NCBI RefSeq assembly: GCF_000407365.1
Contig: NZ_ASVU01000001.1
Coordinates: 1,211,501 to 1,275,500, forward strand
Source of the DNA: Enterococcus asini ATCC 700915
GTDB lineage: Bacteria > Bacillota > Bacilli > Lactobacillales > Enterococcaceae
Length of the DNA stretch: 64,000 nucleotides
Direction of reading: 5' to 3'
Numbering within the stretch: the stretch's first letter is position 1; every line of letters begins with the position of its first letter. Below the pieces are notes generated by a model that saw only the letters and a list, made by a program, of their open reading frames with translations, was not told the DNA's origin and did not search any database. The position numbers and the translations under genes were made by a program. Shown piece by piece: positions 33,933-41,332 of this stretch.

Positions 33933-35951
33933 ATGTTTCAACGAATTTTGTACGGTGGGGACTACAATCCAAATCAGTGGCCAAAGGAGATTTGGTCGGA
34001 GGATATGCGGATATTCAAGGAGGCCCATATTAATTCGGCGACGATTAATGTCTTTTCTTGGGCGAAGATTCAACCTAGTGAACACGAGTATTACTTTGAT
34101 GAGCTAGATGAGATGATTGAGATGCTTTCTAAGGAAAACTACGACATTGTCTTGGCGACTTCCACGGCGGCCATGCCGGCTTGGATGTACAAGCGCTACC
34201 CGGAAGTGGGCCATGTGGACTATGAGGGACGGCGGCATAAATTCGGCGCCCGGCACAATAACTGCCCTTCCAGCGAGATTTTCCGGAAGTACGCTGCTCG
34301 TCTGGCGGGAAAATTAGCGGAGCGCTACGGGGACAATCCTCATGTGACTTGTTGGCACGTGAACAATGAATACGGCAACTACTGCTACTGCGACCAGTGT
34401 GAGGCGGCATTTCGGGTGTGGGTGAAGGACAAGTATCAGACCATCGAAGCCGTGAATAAAGCATGGAACATGGAATTTTGGGGGCACACTTTGTACGACT
34501 TCGATGAAATCGTGGTGCCCAATGCTTTGTCCGAGGGAATTTCGGTGTTGAATGTTTTGACCGGGGAAACGGCACACAAGACAGCCTTTGCGGGAATTTC
34601 TTTGGATTACTGTCGCTTTATGTCCGACAGTCGCTTGGAGACATTTAAACTGGAAAAAGCGGCGATCCGAGCTTTTGATCAAGCGACGCCGATTACCACA
34701 AACTTAATGGGTACGTATAAAGGGCTGGATTATTTCAAGTGGGCCAAGGAGTTGGATATCGTCTCATGGGACAACTATCCTTCCTACGATACCCCGTGGA
34801 GCAAGGTAGCCATGACCCACGATTTGATGCGAGGAGTCAAAGACCAACAGCCTTTTATGCTAATGGAACAAACCCCTTCGCAACAAAACTGGCAGGCTTA
34901 CAATTCCTTGAAGAAACCGGGGCAAATGCGGGCCCAAAGCTATCAAACCATCGCTCACGGTGCCGACACGATTCAATTCTTCCAATTGCGCCGGAGCATT
35001 GGGGCTTGTGAGAAGTTCCATGGAGCGGTGATTGAGCACGTGGGCACGGAAAATACTCGGGTCTTCCGGGAAACCGCAGAACTAGGGGAAGAACTGTCCC
35101 GACAAACAGAAATCATCGACGCTCGCAGTATCTCAGAAGTTGGTCTGCTTTTTGACTGGGACAACTACTGGGCTTTGGAATACACTTCGGGGCCTAGTGT
35201 GGACTTGACCTATGTGGATCAGATTCATCAGTATTATCGTTATTTCTATGAGCAGAATATCAGCGTGGATTTACTAGGCGTGGAAGCGGACTTCTCTTCT
35301 TATAAGGTCTTGGTGGCGCCGGTCTTGTACATGGTGAAAGAGGGCATGGCTGAAGCCTTGGAAGCTTTTGTAAAACAAGGAGGCATCTTAATCACCGGCT
35401 TTATGAGTGGGATTGTCGATCAGTCGGATAACGTCCATCTGGGAGGCTACCCGGGACCGTTACGGGAGCTGTGTGGCATTTGGGCGGAAGAAATCGACGC
35501 TTTGGCATCGGAACAAAAAAATGGCGTGCGCTTTACCGATGGCACTACCGGATCGGCGCGTTTGTTATGCGATATCTTGCATTTAGAAGGAGCGGAGTGT
35601 CTGGCTAGCTATACCACGAACTTTTACGCGGATACACCTGCAGTCACCCTGAATCAGTTTGGTGAAGGCTACGTGTATTATGTGGGTACGGAGTTGGAGC
35701 CAAAACTCTTAGCAAAAGTCTTGGCGGGGGCGACAGCACAAGCGCAAGTGTCTCCGGTCATTGCCGAGGCGACGCAGTTGGAAATCACCCGGCGGCAAAA
35801 AGAAGGGGTGAATTATTACTTTATTATGAACTTCACCGAAGAAGCCCAACCGCTACCGGCTTACTTTGTGGGCAAGACTGATTTGTTGCAAGGCAAGACT
35901 TTAGCCGCCCATGATTTGCCACAGTACACCACCTATTTGGTGAAAGAATAA
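33933..35951 (+). CDS. GH42 beta-galactosidase
   Basis: 672 residues. GH42 features: the start ILYGGDYNPNQWPKEIWSED, the acid/base Glu in WHVNNEYGNYCYCDQCEAAF (about 146) within a zinc-binding Cys cluster, the nucleophile Glu in PFMLMEQTPSQQNW (about 311), then the trimerisation domain and a small C-terminal beta domain. No signal peptide. ATG 33933 is preferred, since AAAGGAG lies 8 bases upstream and the in-frame GTG overlaps it. GH42 enzymes in gut bacteria act on galacto-oligosaccharides from galactan. It is followed by a GH35 gene, with AraC divergent. Confidence 0.94.
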   Translation: MFQRILYGGDYNPNQWPKEIWSEDMRIFKEAHINSATINVFSWAKIQPSEHEYYFDELDEMIEMLSKENYDIVLATSTAAMPAWMYKRYPEVGHVDYEGRRHKFGARHNNCPSSEIFRKYAARLAGKLAERYGDNPHVTCWHVNNEYGNYCYCDQCEAAFRVWVKDKYQTIEAVNKAWNMEFWGHTLYDFDEIVVPNALSEGISVLNVLTGETAHKTAFAGISLDYCRFMSDSRLETFKLEKAAIRAFDQATPITTNLMGTYKGLDYFKWAKELDIVSWDNYPSYDTPWSKVAMTHDLMRGVKDQQPFMLMEQTPSQQNWQAYNSLKKPGQMRAQSYQTIAHGADTIQFFQLRRSIGACEKFHGAVIEHVGTENTRVFRETAELGEELSRQTEIIDARSISEVGLLFDWDNYWALEYTSGPSVDLTYVDQIHQYYRYFYEQNISVDLLGVEADFSSYKVLVAPVLYMVKEGMAEALEAFVKQGGILITGFMSGIVDQSDNVHLGGYPGPLRELCGIWAEEIDALASEQKNGVRFTDGTTGSARLLCDILHLEGAECLASYTTNFYADTPAVTLNQFGEGYVYYVGTELEPKLLAKVLAGATAQAQVSPVIAEATQLEITRRQKEGVNYYFIMNFTEEAQPLPAYFVGKTDLLQGKTLAAHDLPQYTTYLVKE

Positions 35952-35984
35952 GCCCAATAGCCCCAAGAGAAAGGAAGAATGACC

Positions 35985-37730
35985 ATGGACTTTACCATTC
36001 AAGAGGAATTTTATTTAGACGATCAGCCATTTAAAATTATCAGTGGCGCGATTCACTATTTCCGGGTGGTGCCGGAGTATTGGCGAGACCGCTTGGAAAA
36101 ACTGCGCCTTATGGGCTGTAACACCGTGGAGACTTATGTGCCTTGGAATCTCCATGAGCCCCAAGAAGGCCAGTTTCATTTTGAAAAAGGCTTGGATTTG
36201 CGCCACTTTATCGAAATCGCCCAAGAAGTCGGGCTGTATGTAATTTTACGCCCGGCGCCATACATTTGTGCGGAGTGGGAATTCGGTGGACTGCCTTATT
36301 GGCTCTTGCAAGATCCAAAGATGAAACTGCGCTTTTCCTATCCAAACTTTATGGCGAAAATCCAGCGGTACTTCGCCCAACTTTTGCCGCAAGTCACGGA
36401 CTTACAGATTCAGAGTGGGGGACCGATTATCCTGATGCAGGTGGAAAACGAGTACGGCGGCTACAGCAATGACAAGGCCTACTTGCGGCAAATGGCTCAA
36501 CTGATGCGGGACAACGGGGTGACGGTACCCTTGGTGACTTCCGATGGCCCCTGGCACGACATGTTGGACAATGGTTCGATTCCCGACATCGCTTTGCCGA
36601 CGATTAACTGTGGTTCCGATATTAAGAAGTGGTTCCAGCGCTTGCGGGCCTTTCACGGGACGAAGAAGCCGTTAATGGTCATGGAGTTTTGGATTGGTTG
36701 GTTTGATGCTTGGGGGGATGAAGCCCACCACACAACTTCGGTGGCCTCTGCTACAAAAGAGCTACGGGACATTTTGGCAGAGGGCAGTGTCAATATTTAC
36801 ATGTTCCACGGGGGCACGAACTTTGGCTTTACTTCCGGAGCGAATTACTATGAAAAACTAGCCCCGGACGTGACGAGCTACGACTACGATGCCCTGTTGA
36901 CAGAGTGGGGGGATATCACGGAAAAGTACACCGCCTTCCAAGAAGTTATCAGTGAATACACGGAGTTGCCTCAGTTCCCGTTGTCCACAGAGATTAAGAA
37001 AAAAGCTTATGGAACGTTACAAGCCAAAGAACGGGTTTCCTTGTTTGCTACTTTGGAAAAATTGGCTAAGCCGACCCGCTCGCCGTATCCATTGACCATG
37101 GAAGAGCTCAATCAGGCCACGGGCTACGTGTACTATCGTTCCCAATTAGGCAAAGCCCGGCCGGTGGAAGACTTCCGCTTGATTTCTTGCATGGACCGGG
37201 TGAATGTCTTCGTCAATGAAACCTTAGCCATGACTCAGTACGACCAAGAAATCGGCGTCAAACAACCTTTGAGCTTAACCGCAGAGGAAAATGAGCTCGG
37301 CCTATTGGTGGAAAACATGGGCCGGGTGAATTACTCCGTGAAGATGAATCACCAGCGCAAGGGCATCCAAGACGGGGTAATCGTCAACGAAGCCTTCCAA
37401 GCAGACTGGGAAATCTTCAGCTTGCCTATGGACAATCTGGAACAAGTGGACTTTAGCGCAGGCTACGAAAAGGGTCAGCCAAGCTTTACCCGCTTTGAAC
37501 TCTTAGTGGAAGAAGTCGGGGATACCTTTGTGGAACTTTCCGGCTGGGGCAAGGGCTTTGTCACCGTGAACGGCTTTAATCTTGGACGTTTCTGGGAAGT
37601 GGGCCCGCAAAAACGTCTCTATGTGCCGGGACCTGTTTTGAAAGAGGGCGTCAATGAAGTCATCGTCTTTGAGTCTGATGGCAAGCTTACCGATGAAATT
37701 TGCTTTTACGCCGAGGCGGATTTAGGGTAA
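35985..37730 (+). CDS. GH35 beta-galactosidase
   Basis: 581 residues. GH35 marks: IISGAIHYFRVVPEYWRDRL at the N-terminus, the acid/base Glu in GGPIILMQVENEYGGYSND (about 154), the nucleophile in KPLMVMEFWIGWFDAWG (about 234) and the C-terminal jelly-roll with VTVNGFNLGRFWEVGPQ. It is cytoplasmic. ATG 35985 has AAGGA nine bases upstream (ATG 35979 is too near). GH35 cleaves terminal beta-galactose, and with GH42 this gives two complementary galactosidases for beta-1,3/1,4-galactan or galacto-N-biose-like substrates. A terminator follows. Confidence 0.94.
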   Translation: MDFTIQEEFYLDDQPFKIISGAIHYFRVVPEYWRDRLEKLRLMGCNTVETYVPWNLHEPQEGQFHFEKGLDLRHFIEIAQEVGLYVILRPAPYICAEWEFGGLPYWLLQDPKMKLRFSYPNFMAKIQRYFAQLLPQVTDLQIQSGGPIILMQVENEYGGYSNDKAYLRQMAQLMRDNGVTVPLVTSDGPWHDMLDNGSIPDIALPTINCGSDIKKWFQRLRAFHGTKKPLMVMEFWIGWFDAWGDEAHHTTSVASATKELRDILAEGSVNIYMFHGGTNFGFTSGANYYEKLAPDVTSYDYDALLTEWGDITEKYTAFQEVISEYTELPQFPLSTEIKKKAYGTLQAKERVSLFATLEKLAKPTRSPYPLTMEELNQATGYVYYRSQLGKARPVEDFRLISCMDRVNVFVNETLAMTQYDQEIGVKQPLSLTAEENELGLLVENMGRVNYSVKMNHQRKGIQDGVIVNEAFQADWEIFSLPMDNLEQVDFSAGYEKGQPSFTRFELLVEEVGDTFVELSGWGKGFVTVNGFNLGRFWEVGPQKRLYVPGPVLKEGVNEVIVFESDGKLTDEICFYAEADLG

Positions 37731-37744
37731 AGTGAAAGAAAACG

Positions 37745-37787
37745 AAATCGTTGCCAAAGCCGACTGTTAGACTAGGCAACGATTTTT
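37745..37787 (+). terminator. Terminator after GH35
   Basis: AAATCGTTGCC (37745-37755) and GGCAACGATTT (37775-37785), then T. Confidence 0.85.
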
Positions 37788-37804
37788 AATCAAAGGAGCT
37801 CTTT

Positions 37805-38983
37805 ATGTATTCCCTTTTACTCATGATTATTTACCTGGCTTTTATCAGTCTCGGCTTGCCAGACTCGTTATTGGGTTCTGCTTGGCCGGTGATGCAAGGT
37901 CAGCTGGACGTGCCTGTGTCCTATGCGGGGCTTGTGACCATGATTATTTCTGTGGGGACGATTGTCTCTAGCCTTTTATCCGATCGTCTGACCCGGCGCT
38001 TTGGGGCGGGGCTAGTCACCGGTTTTAGCGTGCTTTTGACGGCGGTGGCTTTGTTTGGCTTTTCTTTCAGTACGGCCTTTTGGCAGCTGTGTTTGTGGGG
38101 AATTCCCTATGGATTAGGCGCCGGGGCCGTGGATGCTTCCTTGAATCTCTACGTGGCCTTGCATTATCCTAGCCGTCATATGAGCTGGCTTCATTGCTCT
38201 TGGGGCGTGGGGGCGGCCATTAGTCCTTACATCATGGGGCATTACTTGACCCAGCAAAACTGGCAAGGAGGCTATCGGGCGGTGGGCTTCTTGCAGTTAG
38301 GGTTAACGGCGGTATTGTTTTTGAGTCTGCCCTTGTGGCGGATGCAACAAACCCGGCGCCAAAGTCAGCAAACAGAGCCACTGCCTACTAGTAAACACTT
38401 GCGCTTTCAGGAAATCTTTCGCCTGCGGGGGATTCCCTATGTTTTGGTAACCTTCTTGGCTTATTGTGCCTTGGAGTCCACTACTGGTTTGTGGGCTAGT
38501 ACTTATTTGGTACAAGCCCGGCAAGTAGACCCGGAAATCGCCGCCCGCTTTGCTTCCTTCTTCTTTTTAGGGATTACCTTTGGGCGCTTTCTCAGTGGGT
38601 TTTTCGCAGACCGCTTGGGAGACCGCCAGTTGATTCGGTTCGGCACGGTGATTTTACTAGGCGGAATTCTCTGTGTTTTGTTGCCCGTCAAAACGGATGG
38701 ACTGGCCTTAGCTGGTCTTTTGATTATCGGCTTTGGTTGTGCGCCGATTTATCCAGCGATTATCCACGCCACCCCGGATCACTTTGGGGCCGAGCATTCC
38801 CAGTCAGTTATCGGGGTACAAATGGCGGCGGCCTACGTGGGGACGACTTTCTTGCCACCTTTGTTTGGGGTCTTAGTGGAGTATGTCTCCATTAGCCTGT
38901 ATCCGGTGTACTTGCTCTTTTTCGGTCTATTGATCTGGGTGACCTCCGAGCGTTTGCGCAAAGTCTTGCCTCCAGTGAAATAA
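37805..38983 (+). CDS. MFS transporter (FHS-like)
   Basis: 392 residues, twelve membrane helices. SLGLPDSLLGSAWPVMQGQL at the N-terminus and GIPYGLGAGAVDASLNLYVA in helix 4 resemble the FHS (fucose permease-like) and related MFS families. HCSWGVGAAISPYIMGHYL follows. AAAGGAG precedes the ATG. It lies after the galactosidase genes but behind a terminator, so it may have its own promoter and task. The substrate is unknown, a sugar being the obvious guess. Confidence 0.85.
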   Translation: MYSLLLMIIYLAFISLGLPDSLLGSAWPVMQGQLDVPVSYAGLVTMIISVGTIVSSLLSDRLTRRFGAGLVTGFSVLLTAVALFGFSFSTAFWQLCLWGIPYGLGAGAVDASLNLYVALHYPSRHMSWLHCSWGVGAAISPYIMGHYLTQQNWQGGYRAVGFLQLGLTAVLFLSLPLWRMQQTRRQSQQTEPLPTSKHLRFQEIFRLRGIPYVLVTFLAYCALESTTGLWASTYLVQARQVDPEIAARFASFFFLGITFGRFLSGFFADRLGDRQLIRFGTVILLGGILCVLLPVKTDGLALAGLLIIGFGCAPIYPAIIHATPDHFGAEHSQSVIGVQMAAAYVGTTFLPPLFGVLVEYVSISLYPVYLLFFGLLIWVTSERLRKVLPPVK

Positions 38984-38989
38984 AAGCAA

Positions 38990-39028
38990 AAAACCTGCCA
39001 TTTCCGTTTGGGGAAGTGGCAGGTTTTG
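38990..39028. terminator. Bidirectional terminator
   Basis: AAAACCTGCCA...TTCC with GGAAGTGGCAGGTTTT. It separates the MFS gene from the convergent ECF S gene, whose stop begins at the next base. Confidence 0.85.
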
Positions 39029-39547
39029 TTAGTGTTTCACAAAAAAGCGATGAAACAAGGTTTGGAACACGGGATAAAGCAGCAGATAGAAGACCAGATT
39101 TCCCCCTGCATGGAGGGCATCAAAGGGCAGGCCTTGGAGCCAATAGGGCCAAAAGACGCTCATACCATAGAGAAAATAATTGAAAATCGAATAGAGAAAG
39201 CCGTATAAAAAGCCCATGGCACCAGCTAAAATGCCTTGTAGCCACAGATGTTTATGAACCAGGGGCAGACGGGCCAGGGTGGAAAAGACCAAAAGGATGC
39301 CCAGATAGCTCAAAAACTGGCCCAAGGTCCAAATGTCGAAGCCCACAAAAAGATTGGTGACGACTAAGGAAATGGCCATGACTAAAAGAGCTTCCGGTAA
39401 ACTTAAGAAGAGACTCAAAAAGAGCAAAATGGCGGTCATTGGCTGAACATTTGGCAAAAAAGTAAAGGAAAGGCGACCTACCACACAGGCGGCGCTGAGT
39501 AAAGCCAGATAGGAAATCCGGCGGGCGTTTAAACTGGATTTGGACAA
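39029..39547 (-). CDS. ECF transporter S component (possibly cobalamin, CblT/CbrT-like)
   Basis: 172 residues, about six membrane helices, the substrate-binding subunit of an energy-coupling-factor importer. The pattern LPNVQPMTAILLFLSLFLSL, then TNLFVGFDIWTLGQFLSYLG (Asn-Pro-x-Gln-Pro and W-T-x-x-Q) recalls the CblT branch predicted to carry vitamin B12. This is memory-based and not proven. The best start is TTG at 39547 with GAGGTGA six bases upstream. Earlier in-frame codons lack a site. The ECF ATPases and EcfT must be elsewhere. It is divergent from metF-metH, whose MetH needs B12. A structured leader precedes it. Confidence 0.75.
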   Translation of the reverse strand: MSKSSLNARRISYLALLSAACVVGRLSFTFLPNVQPMTAILLFLSLFLSLPEALLVMAISLVVTNLFVGFDIWTLGQFLSYLGILLVFSTLARLPLVHKHLWLQGILAGAMGFLYGFLYSIFNYFLYGMSVFWPYWLQGLPFDALHAGGNLVFYLLLYPVFQTLFHRFFVKH

Positions 39548-39601
39548 AGAAATCACCTCAAAGGTTGATAGCAACAGACTAGTTTTAGAAGAAGTCTGCC
39601 G

Positions 39602-39690
39602 GGATATTGGGTCAAGGAAGGGCTTTGTTTTCGCAAGCTTTCAAGGCTCCTGGCCATCAGTGCGCATTACCTAGCCCAATTTTTCTTTAC
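39602..39690 (-). promoter_or_regulatory. Structured leader of ECF S gene, riboswitch candidate
   Basis: On the minus strand an extended -10 (TGTGCTACAGT, about 39698-39688) is followed by RNA whose ends pair as ATTGGG and CCCAAT around some 75 bases. Inside are GGGCT...AGCCC, GGC-CAGGA-GCC and GCTTGCG...AAAGC. GGCCAGGAGCC resembles part of a B12 box, but the other cobalamin elements are missing, so no known class is assigned. In the plus direction the same sequence ends in CCCAATTTTTCTTT and could be a terminator. Confidence 0.45.
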
Positions 39691-39794
39691 TGTAGCACAC
39701 CCTTTTGTAAGATGGAAGGCGGAATTTTCTGAAAATTGTGTTGGCAATCTGAAAAACGTGGTAAAATAGGAAAAACTTGGGAGGAGTTGGGGGA

Positions 39795-40658
39795 ATGAAA
39801 ATTAGGGAGCTGTTTCAAGAAAATAAAACCGTGATGTCTTTGGAGGTCTTTCCGCCGAAAAAGGAAAGCGGGTTGGAGACGATTTACGACACGTTACAGG
39901 CTTTGGGGAGTCTGGCGCCGGATTTTGTCAGCATTACCTACGGGGCCGGGGGCAGTGGGGGCTGCAATCAGACATTGGAGCTGGCGGCGACCATTAAAGA
40001 ACGTTACGGTATTGAGCCTTTGCATCATTTGACTTGTGTCAATAACGGTACGGAGGACTTATCAGAGCTTTTAGCAGGGATGAAGGCGGCCGATGTGAAA
40101 AATATCTTGGCCTTACGAGGGGATTTGCCAGAGACGGGGGCACCTCGTGAGGATTTTTGCTATGCCAAAGATTTAGTGGCGGCGATTAAGCGTGACCCGG
40201 ACTTTTGTGTGGGAGCGGCCTGTTATCCAGAAGGGCATATTAGCCAAGCCGAGGATCAGGAAAACTATCAACATTTACTGGAAAAAGAACAGGCAGGCGC
40301 GGACTTTTTCATCTCCCAGTTGTTTTTTGATAACGATTGCTTCTATCGTATGGTGGAAGAAGCTAGAAAGGCTGGGGTCACCAAGCCTTTGGTGGCGGGG
40401 ATCATGCCGATTTTATCCAAAGCTCAGGTGCAGAAGATGATTTTCATGTGTGGCTCTTCTTTGCCTTCAAAACTGATAAAATTGATTCATCGCTACGGGG
40501 ACAATCCCCAAGATTTGCAAAAGGCCAGCTTGGAATATGCGTGGCAACAGCTAGGGGATTTGGTGGCTCATGGAGTGGATGGGGTGCACTTGTATACCAT
40601 GAACCGACCGGAAATCGCCCTGCAAACTTTTGATTATTTGCGAGGAGGGAGCTTATGA
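39795..40658 (+). CDS. metF: 5,10-methylenetetrahydrofolate reductase
   Basis: Makes 5-methyltetrahydrofolate, the methyl donor for MetH, using FAD and NAD(P)H. 287 residues. MSLEVFPPKKESGLETIYDT at the N-terminus, FVSITYGAGGSGGCNQTLEL, ALRGDLPETGAP and the folate/FAD region ADFFISQLFFDNDCFYRMVE are all family signatures. ATG 39795 has GGGAGGAG 8 bases upstream. A TAAAAT -10 lies at about 39761-39766. It overlaps the next gene by four bases (ATGA). It is first gene of a compact B12-dependent methionine operon. Confidence 0.95.
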   Translation: MKIRELFQENKTVMSLEVFPPKKESGLETIYDTLQALGSLAPDFVSITYGAGGSGGCNQTLELAATIKERYGIEPLHHLTCVNNGTEDLSELLAGMKAADVKNILALRGDLPETGAPREDFCYAKDLVAAIKRDPDFCVGAACYPEGHISQAEDQENYQHLLEKEQAGADFFISQLFFDNDCFYRMVEEARKAGVTKPLVAGIMPILSKAQVQKMIFMCGSSLPSKLIKLIHRYGDNPQDLQKASLEYAWQQLGDLVAHGVDGVHLYTMNRPEIALQTFDYLRGGSL

Positions 40659-41332
40659 ACAGCGACTTACCAGACGTACCATTAGAACAGCGGGAAATCT
40701 TGCGCTATTTAGGCTACAAACGCCAACACGAATTAACCCCGGAGCTAGTCGAACTAGTAGCAGAAGTCATGGGAGAAGTGCAAAAGGTCAGCCAAGTGCG
40801 CAGCCATTATCAGTTTTTCGATTTGGCGGAAACAAGGACGGGGATCCAAGTTGTTGGTAGTGACTTGGTCTTAAGTGGCACCGCCATTAGCCGCCATTTG
40901 CAAGGAGCGACTTCAGTGGCACTGTTTGCATTGACCTTGGGTAGTGGCGTGGAGCAGGTTATTCGACGCTACGAGATTACCGATTTGACCCACGCTTTGG
41001 TTTTGGAAGCGGCTTGTACGGAATACGTGGAAAAACTTTGTGACCTAACGGAAGCTCGGATTGCCAAGGAGGCACAGGAAAAGGGATTGACGGCTAATCG
41101 CCGCTTTTCCCCGGGCTACGGGGACTTGCCCTTAGCGATTCAGCCGACGTTTTTGGCGACTTTACAAGCCGAGCGTACAGTGGGCATTACGGTAACTGAG
41201 GACTTTTTGATGATTCCCCGAAAATCGGTGACGGCGATCGTCGGCCTGTTTCCTGCTGGGACCACAGCGAAACCTACCCGCAAAGAACCGGACTGGTGTC
41301 AAGCATACTTGTCCAAGGAGGAAAGCAAATGA
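40655..41332 (+). CDS. Free-standing MetH reactivation domain (Met_synt_B12)
   Basis: 225 residues. In E. coli the reactivation domain is the C-terminal part of MetH. Here it is a separate protein. RRFSPGYGDLPLAIQPTFLA (about 150-169) is the signature that binds S-adenosylmethionine and remethylates inactive cob(II)alamin. LTLGSGVEQVIRRYEITDLT and FLMIPRKSVTAIVGLFP support the fold. It overlaps metF and metH by four bases each, so it is made in step with them. It presumably docks on MetH with an electron donor such as flavodoxin. Confidence 0.9.
   Translation: MNSDLPDVPLEQREILRYLGYKRQHELTPELVELVAEVMGEVQKVSQVRSHYQFFDLAETRTGIQVVGSDLVLSGTAISRHLQGATSVALFALTLGSGVEQVIRRYEITDLTHALVLEAACTEYVEKLCDLTEARIAKEAQEKGLTANRRFSPGYGDLPLAIQPTFLATLQAERTVGITVTEDFLMIPRKSVTAIVGLFPAGTTAKPTRKEPDWCQAYLSKEESK

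Noticed and set aside
39602-39700. Calling the ECF S leader a cobalamin riboswitch
   Set aside because: Only a GGCCAGGAGCC fragment resembles the B12 box. The GGTGNAA and CTACTGT elements are missing, so only a candidate status is given.
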